A stretch of DNA of 36,045 nt from Saprospiraceae bacterium (lineage in GTDB: Bacteria; Bacteroidota; Bacteroidia; Chitinophagales; Saprospiraceae), in NCBI GenBank assembly GCA_021604865.1, contig BQJU01000070.1, positions 1 to 36,045 of the forward strand, in the 5' to 3' direction. Below are positions 1 to 8,671 of the stretch, piece after piece. The translations under genes and the position numbers were made by a program. The notes under the pieces are model-generated. The model saw only the letters and a list, made by a program, of their open reading frames with translations. It had not been told where the DNA came from and did no database searches. Each line of letters opens with the position of its first letter. Position 1 is the first letter of the stretch.

Positions 1-29
1 TTGAAGTATTAGCGTTCGCTTTTGCCAGT

Positions 30-170
30 GGCAAAAAGAGCAAAATAAAAGGTACGGACGAAAAAAGTAACAGCCTGTCCCGCCGAAGGGAAACCGCTAG
101 GTCGGGAAAGTATCATCAGAAAAGTGATCCTTTGCAGCCCAATGGTTGGCCTCCAAACATGCTCTTACAC
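30..170 (+). repeat. Dispersed repeat, left copy
   Basis: Non-coding stretch downstream of the symporter gene. It aligns by eye with the reverse complement of 35902-36043: both contain TACGG, an A-rich run, AGTATCA-CAG/CAA, a CCCAA-GGT segment and the block CCTCCAAACA followed by GC(T/A)CTTAC. This copy has about 35 extra bases (73-107, GC-rich with CCCGCC and GGTCGGG) that the other lacks, while the other copy has extra bases near its outer end. A small hairpin TTTTGCC-AGT-GGCAAAA sits at 20-36. Positions 1-223 hold no gene that I can support. Confidence 0.5.
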
Positions 171-223
171 TTGAACCAACGAAGTTTCTGCGTAGTCACC
201 CACCCCCCTTCTCACCCAAACCC

Positions 224-1978
224 CTATCCACTAAAATAAACATAAGCCGCCAAAATCAACAAGATCACCACACCCGACCAAATCACATCTGAACGGGTAT
301 AACTGGCCTTATTTTCGGCTTTTTGCTCTGCCGTCAAGGTACCAAAGGTCAATCCACTGATACGTTCATAGGAAGGCGCTTCAGTGGCATAACTGACGCC
401 GACCATCACAATGGCGCAAACGATAAAAATGAGTAGACTATAATATTGGAAGAAGATGTTATTGATCACCCAGAAGAAAGAATCCTGCTCATAGGCAAAC
501 CCGTCCATTAATGCCACAGGCGTGTCGATGGCCAGCCGGAAGAGGCCCATCACAAAGCCTACGCCAAGGGCTGCCAGACAACCTTTGGCGTTGAGCCGTT
601 TCATGAAGATACCAAAGAAAAAGACCACAAAAATCGGTGGTGCCAGGTAGCCTTGTACACTTTGCAGATAATCGTAAAGGCCACGGCTACCCTGAATTAC
701 CGGAATCCATAATAAACCAATGATGACCATCACTGCCGTAGCAATCCGGCCAATTCTTACCAGACTTTTTTCATCCGCATTGGGACGGAATTTGGAATAG
801 AAATCCATCGTAAACAAGGTGGAAGAGGCATTAAAAACTCCAGCTAAAGAACTCATCAACGCAGCTAACAATCCTGCAACGACCAATCCTCTAATACCAG
901 ATGGCAGGATGGTCGCTACCAGCAATGGAAAGGCCTGTTGTGCATTGGCGGAGATCACCTCTCCATTACTATCTAAAAGTGCAGCACTCAAACTTTCCAT
1001 TTTGCCACTGGCGGCCAACGCGAAACAGATAATGCCGGGAATAATGAAGATAAAAACGGGTAATAATTTCAAAAAAGAAGCTGCAATGGTTCCTCTGCGC
1101 GCTTCCGTCAGGTTGGCAGCAGCCAGGGTCCGTTGTACAATATATTGATCGGTACACCAATACCACAATCCAATGATCGGAGCACATAACAACATGCCCA
1201 ACCAGGGATAATTGTTATTGAAATACCAGGCCATCGTCGTATCGGTCTTGATCGGCGCCCAGGTGCCTTCCATGCCAGCTGGTACAAGCGGTTTCCAGAG
1301 GTTAAACATCTCTGAGCCGGCAATACGCTTTAGTTCATCCCAACCGCCCAGAGCATCCAGACCGTACCAGGTCACCAACACGGATCCCAGAATCAAAATG
1401 ATGGTTTGAATGGCTTCAGTATAAGCTACTGCTTTTAATCCCCCCAGAATGGTGTAGCCTCCTGTAAGGATGATCACCAGAAAAGAACCCAACCAAAAGC
1501 TGTTCAATCCCATAAAGTTGACCTCTGGCATCAATACACCAAAGACAATACCTCCGGCAAAAATGCCGACGGCTACCTTAGTCAAAACATAGGCTACCAG
1601 AGAAATCAAGGAAAGTACCCACCGGGCGGTCGGCGAAAAGCGCCGCTCCAAAAATTCCGGCATCGTAAACACCTTGGAACGCATATAGAAGGGCGCCAGT
1701 ACCCAGCCTAAGACCAGCAAACACCAGGCATGTAGCTCGTAATGGGCCAACGCTACCCCGTCGGTAGCACCGGAACCGGCCAGCCCTACCAAGTGCTCCG
1801 ATCCAATGTTGGAGGCAAAAATAGAAGCACCTACCACAAACCATCCCAGATTCCTGCCCGCCAGGAAATAATCGTCAGAGGTTTGTTTGCTTTGTCTGAT
1901 CACCCACCAGGCGATACCTAGTATCAAAGAAAAGTAGGCAATAATGATGATCCAGTCTAGTGTAGATAAAACCGTCAT
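224..1978 (-). CDS. Sodium/solute symporter (SSS family, SGLT-like)
   Basis: A 584-residue inner-membrane transporter that probably imports a sugar or similar solute with Na+. The protein is almost wholly hydrophobic with about 13-14 membrane spans. It has the family hallmarks DYFLAGR near residue 35 and NIGSEHLVGLAGSGA near residue 57, which is typical of the vSGLT branch. Family length is 500-600 residues, so it is full length. The longer frame would begin at a TTG 48 bases upstream; I chose the ATG at 1978 because it directly precedes TVLSTLDW and the first span. It lies 89 bases downstream of the ThuA/sugar dehydrogenase gene on the same strand, so the two may be co-transcribed, which fits uptake of a sugar handled by that lipoprotein. 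The substrate cannot be read from the sequence. Confidence 0.93.
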   Translation of the reverse strand: MTVLSTLDWIIIIAYFSLILGIAWWVIRQSKQTSDDYFLAGRNLGWFVVGASIFASNIGSEHLVGLAGSGATDGVALAHYELHAWCLLVLGWVLAPFYMRSKVFTMPEFLERRFSPTARWVLSLISLVAYVLTKVAVGIFAGGIVFGVLMPEVNFMGLNSFWLGSFLVIILTGGYTILGGLKAVAYTEAIQTIILILGSVLVTWYGLDALGGWDELKRIAGSEMFNLWKPLVPAGMEGTWAPIKTDTTMAWYFNNNYPWLGMLLCAPIIGLWYWCTDQYIVQRTLAAANLTEARRGTIAASFLKLLPVFIFIIPGIICFALAASGKMESLSAALLDSNGEVISANAQQAFPLLVATILPSGIRGLVVAGLLAALMSSLAGVFNASSTLFTMDFYSKFRPNADEKSLVRIGRIATAVMVIIGLLWIPVIQGSRGLYDYLQSVQGYLAPPIFVVFFFGIFMKRLNAKGCLAALGVGFVMGLFRLAIDTPVALMDGFAYEQDSFFWVINNIFFQYYSLLIFIVCAIVMVGVSYATEAPSYERISGLTFGTLTAEQKAENKASYTRSDVIWSGVVILLILAAYVYFSG

Positions 1979-2067
1979 GTTGTTAGTTAGTTTGTTAGTT
2001 GGTTCTTCAACAACGATTGGAAGCAAAACACTCCTAGAAAAGTGGACACTTATTGATACCTCGTCCC

Positions 2068-5000
2068 TTAATCCGCAGTCATAGTAAGCGAACTAATCGG
2101 GTTTTCAATCGTCTCCAGAAATTCAAAATAAAAGAGCTTTACAGACCCCGCCTGACCATCAGCATTTCTAAAATACAGCAACAAATCATGAATTCCTTCG
2201 CTTTCCGTCAACGGAATCACCATATTTGTCCACGGTGATTCATTTTCACTAGTCTTGTCGAAATTACCTTGACCAATGATGGTTCCGGTGGGGTTGCCAC
2301 GCCTTAATTCGATGCTTCCCTCTTTAGGCTGATAGCTATGTATCCGTACATATTTAATACCCGTTAAATCCAGCTTTTTATAGCCGATATAATTGTCTGC
2401 ATACAATTCTACAATTTCATAGTTGGCCGCCAATTCGGGGATGAGCTCCTTTTCCAATAGCACGGTTCTGGAATGGGTATGCATATCGTAATCCGTTGCT
2501 TTGACCTTATTGTGGCGCAATACAATCTGTTCATGGGCAGTGATCGGCTCAATGCCATTACCTCCTTTATCGGTATAGCTGCCTTTGATGATGTATAGGC
2601 CGCCAAATTCCTGGTCGAGGTGTTGATTAAAGACAAATGTCCCGGAAATAGGCAGTATGGCTTTGTTTTCCGCATCATTTAGGGATAAAATATAGTCCAC
2701 CATTTGTTGGGCATCTGATAGCTTCAAATCCGGATGGGCCGACATGACGTGTTGCCCCCAAACCCCTGAGCCACCCTTGATAATTTTATTGGCCAGCCTC
2801 AATACATCCATTGGATCTTCCTCTGCATACCTTTCTGCTACCTGCATATAAGCCGGCCCCACAGAGGCTTTATTTTTCTGATGACAGGATAAACAGGTCG
2901 ATTCAATGATGAGCCGTTCCCCCAACGATTGTATGGCTGCTTGCTGGTGGCCAATCGTTATTTTATTGATGTCATAACCTTGATCGAGATAATCCATACT
3001 AATAGTCACTGACTCCGCCGGAATGCCATCACCCAGTTGGCCATCTTCCTGATCCCTAACACTGACTTGATAGTCGGTTTCCTGCTTATCCCAATAAAAG
3101 GTTTTATTGGCGTCAAATGCTATTTGCAATTCCGGCCTGGAATTTCCGACCCATATTTGCTCCCTTGTTGAGCCCGTCATGCCTTTTGAATCCGTTACTT
3201 TAAGCTTTACAGAATGAATGCCATTTTCTGTAAAAGTATGGCCCATCTTCACGGTATTGGCCAGGCGTTTTCCATCAATATACCACTCGTAAGTTAGGCG
3301 GTCATTGTCGTAATCTAACGTAGAATCGGCAGACAAACTTACCGTCAAAGGAGCCATGCCATATTTTTCAGAAACTTCGATTTTGGCTATGGGCCTACGG
3401 TTGCCCGAAGTGTATTTGACATGCACCAGCCGTGCATCTTCATTTTGTGCATTCCAGATTTTCCCGTATTCCAATAAATACAACTCCCCATTTACCGTAA
3501 ATTCCATATCTACCGGATTGGAAAATTCAAGGGATGGCAAAAAACGTTCCATACTTTTGAATCGGCCTGCGTCATCAAATGTCACGGCCATAATCCATCC
3601 TCTCATCCATTCGTAAATAAAAAATTTCCCATCAAAATAGGCAGGAAATTTATCGGGATGGTCGATATATTGATCGCTATAAAACACCGGTCCGGCCATC
3701 GCCGTTCTTCCTCCATTGCCCATCAGGGGAAATACATCAGATCCCTTATAAGGATACCAGATAAATGCCGGTTGGGCAGGTGGCAACGCTTCGGCACCGG
3801 TATTATTAGCTGATTGATTCAATGGTTTTTCCGGATCAAAAGGACGCCCGGAAATTTCACGGTTAAAATCGTATTGATAATATGCTTTATTATCTCCAAC
3901 AAATAGCGGCCAGCCAAAAAAGCCCGGCTGGTCAGTCTTATTGATCTCATCATGGCCTTCGGGTCCACGGTCGGCTTTAGCCTTGGGAGAGTCAGGCCCT
4001 ACATCTCCCCAAAACAAGGTTCCTTTTTTTTGATCTACCGAAATACGAAAGGGGTTTCTACAACCCATAACGTAAATTTCTGGCCTACCTAATGAGCTTC
4101 CTTCCGGAAAAAGATTGCCTTCAGGAATCGAATAGGTCCCATCATCATTAATCTTGATTCGCAAGACTTTACCTCTCAAGTCATTGGTATTGGCAGAGGT
4201 GCGCCGAGCGTCAAAAGGAGCCCTACCCTGCCGGTCATCGCTAGGTGAAAATCCATCGGATTCGAAGGGGTTGGTATTATCACCTGTAGCAATGTAGAGT
4301 AATTTGTCTTTGCCAAACTGTATGGAACCTGCAGCATGACAACATTCTTTCCTCTGGGTGGGAATGGTGATGATCACTTTTTCATCGGCAAAAGTATAGA
4401 TGGAATCCGGATAATAGGTATACCTGGCCACCACCTGATGGGATTCAATAGGGTGAGAATAAAAGAAATAGACCCATTGGTTTTTGTCAAAATCCGGATC
4501 AACAGCCAATCCCAGAAGGCCATCTTCAAAGGAATCATTGACATTGATATGAAATGCTTTGTCGAGCACCCTGGTCGCCGGATCATAAATTTTCACATCG
4601 CCATGACGTTCTACCAATATAATTTTCCAATCGGAGAGAAAGTCCAGCTCCATCGGTTCATTCAGATTGGAGGCCAATACAACTTTTTCAAAACGATTTT
4701 CCTCCGGTGCTACCGATAATCGTTTGTAATCTACCTGCAGATCGGGTCCAGCGGCATAAAGGATACCTCCCCAAAGGTGCTTCAGAAAGTTAGTTTCCGA
4801 AAAACTTTCTGCGGCATGACCTAGTGCGGTATACCAGGTACGTCCACCGTCGTATTCGCGATACCAGGCCACAGGATGTTCCTTGCCCATATTACCTCCC
4901 TCGTAGGAGGATTCGTCCAGGTTCAGCAATTTATTAGTCTCTGGGATCAGTTTTTGGAAATTGTACCACTCGTCTTTTCGGGTCCATCTTTTGGGAAGAT

Positions 5001-5478
5001 GACTGGTAGAAATATGTGTTGGGTCAACTACGTCTATGCTAGCTTCAATAATGCCTGGGGGGTGATTGGAAAAATAGGCGCCAACCAATGCGTTATACCA
5101 GGGCCAGTCGTACTCGGTATCCGTGGCTGCATGAATGCCCACAAAACCACCGCCTGCCTGAATCCAGCGCTGAAACTCCTGTTGTTGCGCCTCATTCAAT
5201 ATGTTACCCGTTGTTGATAGGAAAATAATCACCTGGTACTTTTGCAATTCTTTTTGGGTAAAAACATCGGCATCTTCCGTCGCTTCAACAGCAAAGTGAT
5301 GTTCGTTCCCCATCTTTTTAATGGCTACAATACCCGCCTCTATCGACTCGTGTCGAAATGCTTCGGTTTTTGAAAAAATCAATACGTTGAACTGATCTTC
5401 AACATCATTACAAGCCCAGAGGCCAAGAATCAAAAAGGCAAGACCGAAGATCCGGCTGACCAGAGAATAGTTGTCCAT
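2068..5478 (-). CDS. Lipoprotein: ThuA - sugar dehydrogenase - PKD - cytochrome c - CBM6-like
   Basis: A 1,136-residue five-domain lipoprotein. The ATG at 5478 gives a lipoprotein signal ending LGLWAC, so I prefer it to a TTG 48 bases upstream. In order: a ThuA-like domain (about 30-245, starting FNVLIFSKTEAFRHESI), a PQQ/GSDH-type six-bladed sugar dehydrogenase (about 260-690, with MGCRNPFRIS and GHDEIN), a PKD domain (about 705-785), a class I cytochrome c (CLSCH at 862-866, likely Met ligand in VMSAHP) and a C-terminal CBM6-like beta-sandwich (about 960-1115). It would oxidise a sugar at the cell surface or in the periplasm and pass electrons to its own haem. The symporter gene follows on the same strand. 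This ThuA-GSDH arrangement is known in Bacteroidota and Planctomycetes; the true substrate and PQQ use are inferred. Confidence 0.9.
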   Translation of the reverse strand: MDNYSLVSRIFGLAFLILGLWACNDVEDQFNVLIFSKTEAFRHESIEAGIVAIKKMGNEHHFAVEATEDADVFTQKELQKYQVIIFLSTTGNILNEAQQQEFQRWIQAGGGFVGIHAATDTEYDWPWYNALVGAYFSNHPPGIIEASIDVVDPTHISTSHLPKRWTRKDEWYNFQKLIPETNKLLNLDESSYEGGNMGKEHPVAWYREYDGGRTWYTALGHAAESFSETNFLKHLWGGILYAAGPDLQVDYKRLSVAPEENRFEKVVLASNLNEPMELDFLSDWKIILVERHGDVKIYDPATRVLDKAFHINVNDSFEDGLLGLAVDPDFDKNQWVYFFYSHPIESHQVVARYTYYPDSIYTFADEKVIITIPTQRKECCHAAGSIQFGKDKLLYIATGDNTNPFESDGFSPSDDRQGRAPFDARRTSANTNDLRGKVLRIKINDDGTYSIPEGNLFPEGSSLGRPEIYVMGCRNPFRISVDQKKGTLFWGDVGPDSPKAKADRGPEGHDEINKTDQPGFFGWPLFVGDNKAYYQYDFNREISGRPFDPEKPLNQSANNTGAEALPPAQPAFIWYPYKGSDVFPLMGNGGRTAMAGPVFYSDQYIDHPDKFPAYFDGKFFIYEWMRGWIMAVTFDDAGRFKSMERFLPSLEFSNPVDMEFTVNGELYLLEYGKIWNAQNEDARLVHVKYTSGNRRPIAKIEVSEKYGMAPLTVSLSADSTLDYDNDRLTYEWYIDGKRLANTVKMGHTFTENGIHSVKLKVTDSKGMTGSTREQIWVGNSRPELQIAFDANKTFYWDKQETDYQVSVRDQEDGQLGDGIPAESVTISMDYLDQGYDINKITIGHQQAAIQSLGERLIIESTCLSCHQKNKASVGPAYMQVAERYAEEDPMDVLRLANKIIKGGSGVWGQHVMSAHPDLKLSDAQQMVDYILSLNDAENKAILPISGTFVFNQHLDQEFGGLYIIKGSYTDKGGNGIEPITAHEQIVLRHNKVKATDYDMHTHSRTVLLEKELIPELAANYEIVELYADNYIGYKKLDLTGIKYVRIHSYQPKEGSIELRRGNPTGTIIGQGNFDKTSENESPWTNMVIPLTESEGIHDLLLYFRNADGQAGSVKLFYFEFLETIENPISSLTMTAD

Positions 5479-5533
5479 TGTTTTGTTGTATTCGTTTGTT
5501 TTGGAAAAGTACAAAATATTTGACAAAGCCAGA

Positions 5534-5564
5534 TTTGTTCTTTTCTTTAAGATACCCTATTTTG
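5534..5564 (+). promoter_or_regulatory. Candidate promoter for the DUF4287 gene
   Basis: TTTG at 5534-5537, a 20-base spacer and TATTTTG at 5558-5564 approximate the Bacteroidota -33 TTTG / -7 TAnnTTTG promoter (one base short in the -7 element). It lies about 30 bases upstream of the ATG at 5593. Confidence 0.35.
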
Positions 5565-5592
5565 AGGAGATAAAATCACCCTAACTTAAATT

Positions 5593-6123
5593 ATGGAAAA
5601 AGGACTATTAGAAAAAACAGGCAAACCACTGGCCTACTGGGTGGAACTGGTTAAAAAGGCCAAGCTGGACAAACACAAAGCCATTATTGATTTCCTGAAG
5701 GCCGAACATGGATTCACCCACGGATATGCCAATTTTGTGGCCCATAAAGCCAAAAAATCGGATGCTGGTTCCATTGACGATATGGATCTGTTAACCAACC
5801 AGTACAAAGGCAAGGAGCATTTGAAACCCATCTACGAAAAGTTGCTTGCAATGATTGAACCACTGGGGGACGATATTACGCAGACACCCAAAAAGGATAG
5901 TGTAAGTATCATTCGCAAAAAACAATTTGCATTGATCAAACCGGCCACCAAAACCCGCATTGATCTCGGCCTGAAAATCAAGGATAAACCCACAACTGAC
6001 CGACTCGGAAATTCTGGGCCCTTTGGTACGATGTGTACCCATCGGGTGCAGTTAACTTCAGTCGAAGAAGTGGATGCCGAGCTCCTGGGATGGCTGAAGG
6101 AGGCTTATCAGATGGCTGGATAG
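5593..6123 (+). CDS. DUF4287 / DUF5655 domain protein
   Basis: A 176-residue soluble protein with no signal peptide. Residues 5-55 (EKTGKPLAYWVELVKK...FTHGYANFVAHKA) match the DUF4287 pattern, and residues 68-175 match DUF5655 (YKGKEHLKPIYEKLL, KKQFALIKPATKTRIDLGL). The pair is a common two-domain architecture in Bacteroidota and other bacteria. The function is unknown: nothing here shows catalytic residues. It starts at ATG 5593 after a plausible promoter and ends 23 bases before the esterase gene, so the two may be co-transcribed, although no shared function is evident. Confidence 0.85.
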   Translation: MEKGLLEKTGKPLAYWVELVKKAKLDKHKAIIDFLKAEHGFTHGYANFVAHKAKKSDAGSIDDMDLLTNQYKGKEHLKPIYEKLLAMIEPLGDDITQTPKKDSVSIIRKKQFALIKPATKTRIDLGLKIKDKPTTDRLGNSGPFGTMCTHRVQLTSVEEVDAELLGWLKEAYQMAG

Positions 6124-6146
6124 TTAATAGAAAAATTAAATTTCAC

Positions 6147-7001
6147 ATGAAACGACACTTATTTATTCTTGCCACCTTACTTGTTTTTGGGCACACCTTA
6201 CTGGCTCAGGAGAATGATCCCCGATATTCAGGAGATCAGGAAATTTTGCCTTTGGGGTTGATAGAAACCATTGATTCCAAGGCCCTTTCAGAAAAGAGGG
6301 TCCTTAACATTTATTTGCCGCAAGGTTATCACCCCGATTCTTCAACAACCTATCCCACAATCTACGTCTTGGATGGATCGGCGCATGAAGATTTTCCACA
6401 TATTGCTGGGCTGGCGCAGTTTATGAATATGTACCAGCTATTGCCTCAATCCATCGTAGTGGGCATTGCCAATGTGGATCGCTATCGGGATTTCACCTAT
6501 CCGAGTAAGGATAAAGAGGACCTGAAAAATTTGCCAACCAGTGGCGGGTCTCCAAAGTTTATCAATTTTCTGGAAAATGAGGTTCAACCTCTTGTGGAAA
6601 AGCAGTATAAAACCAATGAACATAAGACCATTATTGGGCAATCTTTAGGGGGCTTATTGGCTACCGAAATCTTGATAAAAAAGCCTGATCTGTTTAATGA
6701 TTACATTATCGTGAGCCCTTCTTTGTGGTGGGATCAACAAACGTTAGTCGATAGTGCTGCCGATTTTTTTAAGCAACACCAGGATTTAAACAAAAAAATC
6801 TACGTCTCTTTGGGAAAGGAACATCCCGTGATGCATGAAGTAGCTGATAAATTGGTGGAGGCTATCCGCAACTCCGGCAATGAAAAGATTACGCTTTTTT
6901 ATGAGCCCATTTTGCATGAAGATCATGCTACCATTCTGCACAGCGCAGTTTATCGGGCATTTAAGGCTTTAAACCCGCAAGAGAAAGAGCCCAAAGATTA
7001 A
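6147..7001 (+). CDS. Secreted alpha/beta-hydrolase esterase (esterase D / Fes-like)
   Basis: A 284-residue exported hydrolase of the putative esterase family (the Fes/IroE/esterase D type). The ATG at 6147 gives a clean signal peptide (MKRHLFILATLLVFGHTLLAQ), so the in-frame sequence from 6033 is not the true start. The nucleophile elbow is GQSLG with Ser166. The likely catalytic His is in the HEDH motif (257-260), followed by a helix typical of the C-terminus of this family. YPTIYVLDG at about 69-77 is the second core strand. Substrate candidates are acyl esters, siderophore esters or carbohydrate esters; the sequence does not decide. Its gene ends eight bases from the convergent sugar dehydrogenase gene. 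Confidence 0.88.
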   Translation: MKRHLFILATLLVFGHTLLAQENDPRYSGDQEILPLGLIETIDSKALSEKRVLNIYLPQGYHPDSSTTYPTIYVLDGSAHEDFPHIAGLAQFMNMYQLLPQSIVVGIANVDRYRDFTYPSKDKEDLKNLPTSGGSPKFINFLENEVQPLVEKQYKTNEHKTIIGQSLGGLLATEILIKKPDLFNDYIIVSPSLWWDQQTLVDSAADFFKQHQDLNKKIYVSLGKEHPVMHEVADKLVEAIRNSGNEKITLFYEPILHEDHATILHSAVYRAFKALNPQEKEPKD

Positions 7002-7009
7002 AATTGAAG

Positions 7010-8407
7010 TTATCTAGGCACAATCCGAAACACCCTTCCCGGATCTTCCACACTAAAATAAATGTACCCGTCATTGCCCATTTTGACATCCCGCAGGCGA
7101 CCAATTTTTTTGAGCAATTTTTCTTCGCCTACCACTTTATTGTCTTCTATTTTGAGACGAGCCAAATACTGAAATCGCAATGAACCGGCCAATAGATCAC
7201 CATTCCAATTGGGATATTTATCACTATTTACAAAAGTTAAACCACAAGCCCCAATGGAAGGCACCCAATAATATTCGGGTTGTTCCATACCTTTCTTTTC
7301 GGTAAGATCCGTAAAAGTAGTTCCATTATAATTGATACCGTAAGAGATAACCGGCCAACCGTAGTTCTGCCCCTTATTAATAATGTTTACCTCATCACCA
7401 CCACGTGGGCCGTGCTCCGTTTCCCATATTTCTCCGGTTTGTGGATGCATAGCTACCCCCTGTGGATTGCGATGACCATAAGAATAGATGGAGGATTTGG
7501 CGCCACGAACATTTACAAAAGGATTGTCTTTTGGGATACTGCCATCTTCATTGATCCGATGGATTTTGCCGCAGTGGTTATCCAATTTTTGGGGATTGCG
7601 ATCCCTTTGTCCCCGGTCACCAACCGAAAAGTATAGCTTTCCTTTTTTATCAAATTCCAATCGGGAACCATAGTGGTGGCGGGTGCTTTCATAAGGTTGG
7701 GCTTCAAAGATGACTTTCTGGTCTACCAGCTCATCTCCTTGCAATCTGGCACGCATTATGGCAGTGGTGGCATTCCCCCCCTGAGGTTTTGAGTAAGACA
7801 GATATATCCATTGATTGTTGGCAAAATTGGGATGCACCTCCACATCCATCAAGCCACCTTGTCCCTTTGCCAATACTTCCGGAACGCCTTTGATTGGATG
7901 CAAAGCTTCTCCTTCCCGGTAGCGGGAAAATTTGCCGGAGCGCTCCGCAATCAACATATCCCCATCAGGTAAAAAGGCCAGCCCCCAGGGCACACCTAAG
8001 CCATTAACCACCGTATCCAATCGAAAATCTAATTCTTCCGACTCAACAAAGCCAATCCAATCGGGTTTTTCTTCAAAATCATCACTGGTCAATTTCTCAA
8101 TACCTCCCAGGATGAAATCCACCAAATTGTCGATTTCATGATCGGTAAAAGTCGTATCATAGGCTGGCATCCCATCATCGGGATAACCATATTTGATGGC
8201 TTTAAACACCTCATTCCAGGAATTGCCATATAACCATTTTCGATCTACAAAAGATTTTAATTGCGCTCCATGACAGCCGGCACAGTATTCTTTGTAATTA
8301 GCGGCAGCATTATTCTCCCGCTCATTGCTAATGGCGCTCATCAATAAAAGTAAGTTTAGGATGCCAATCAGGGAAACGCTGATGATTAGGGTGATTCTCT
8401 TTTTCAT
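7010..8407 (-). CDS. Cytochrome c - PQQ-dependent aldose sugar dehydrogenase
   Basis: A 465-residue exported redox enzyme. A signal or anchor segment (residues 4-26) is followed by a class I cytochrome c (CAGCH at 42-46, likely axial Met80 in DDGMPAY). Then comes a GSDH/YliI-type beta-propeller from about 118 to the end, with GVPWGLAFLPDG, QGGLMDVEVHP, YGHRNPQGVAMHP, EHGPRGGDEVN and NYGWP in the order typical of aldose sugar dehydrogenases. It would oxidise sugars in the periplasm with electrons going to its own haem. It is a second, simpler version of the fusion at 2068-5478. Its gene converges on the esterase gene with an eight-base gap. PQQ dependence is inferred from the family; no PQQ synthesis genes are in the window. 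Confidence 0.92.
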   Translation of the reverse strand: MKKRITLIISVSLIGILNLLLLMSAISNERENNAAANYKEYCAGCHGAQLKSFVDRKWLYGNSWNEVFKAIKYGYPDDGMPAYDTTFTDHEIDNLVDFILGGIEKLTSDDFEEKPDWIGFVESEELDFRLDTVVNGLGVPWGLAFLPDGDMLIAERSGKFSRYREGEALHPIKGVPEVLAKGQGGLMDVEVHPNFANNQWIYLSYSKPQGGNATTAIMRARLQGDELVDQKVIFEAQPYESTRHHYGSRLEFDKKGKLYFSVGDRGQRDRNPQKLDNHCGKIHRINEDGSIPKDNPFVNVRGAKSSIYSYGHRNPQGVAMHPQTGEIWETEHGPRGGDEVNIINKGQNYGWPVISYGINYNGTTFTDLTEKKGMEQPEYYWVPSIGACGLTFVNSDKYPNWNGDLLAGSLRFQYLARLKIEDNKVVGEEKLLKKIGRLRDVKMGNDGYIYFSVEDPGRVFRIVPR

Positions 8408-8511
8408 AAAACGGATGATCTATTTATGGCTAAATTACCTTAAATTTTTTCAAAAATAAGGCTTCTCCATTTTTTCGTAAGGAACCGATCGTCTTTACCG
8501 GCATATAGTTC

Positions 8512-8670
8512 ATGTTTGGAGGCCATTTTCAGACGCACACAGATGATGAAAGCGCAAATGGAATCTCCCCGGCCAAAAAGATCATGGAAATCCACAACGC
8601 CACCATCCGGGTGATTAGCAAACCTAATGAAAGGGCCGCATTTCTATTAGAGCCTGTGGTGCGTGCATAG
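8512..8670 (+). pseudogene. Relic of a sensor histidine kinase (C-terminal ATPase end)
   Basis: A 52-codon reading frame in the gap between two minus-strand genes. Its translation, with FQTHTDDESANGISPAKK (residues 6-23) and IMEIHNATIRVISKP (24-38), follows the end of a histidine-kinase HATPase domain: the phytochrome/PAS-kinase form F-RLHT--EYEGTGIGLA-CKKI-EIHNG-I-V-S-P, ending in FLLEP. The G2 box (GIGLA) has decayed to GISPA. There is an in-frame stop six bases before the ATG, and the upstream frame (VFTGI, stop, FMFGGHF) seems to continue the same domain. It ends at TAG 8668-8670, next to the stop of the convergent M1 gene. It is probably not functional; it could only be a small ORF by chance, but the match is long. 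Confidence 0.6.
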
Positions 8671-8671
8671 A

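Noticed and set aside
4336-4719. 127-codon plus-strand reading frame inside the ThuA/dehydrogenase gene
   Set aside because: Antisense shadow of a well-supported conserved gene.
6033-6146. Extended N-terminus of the esterase
   Set aside because: It overlaps the upstream gene and precedes a clear signal peptide starting at 6147.
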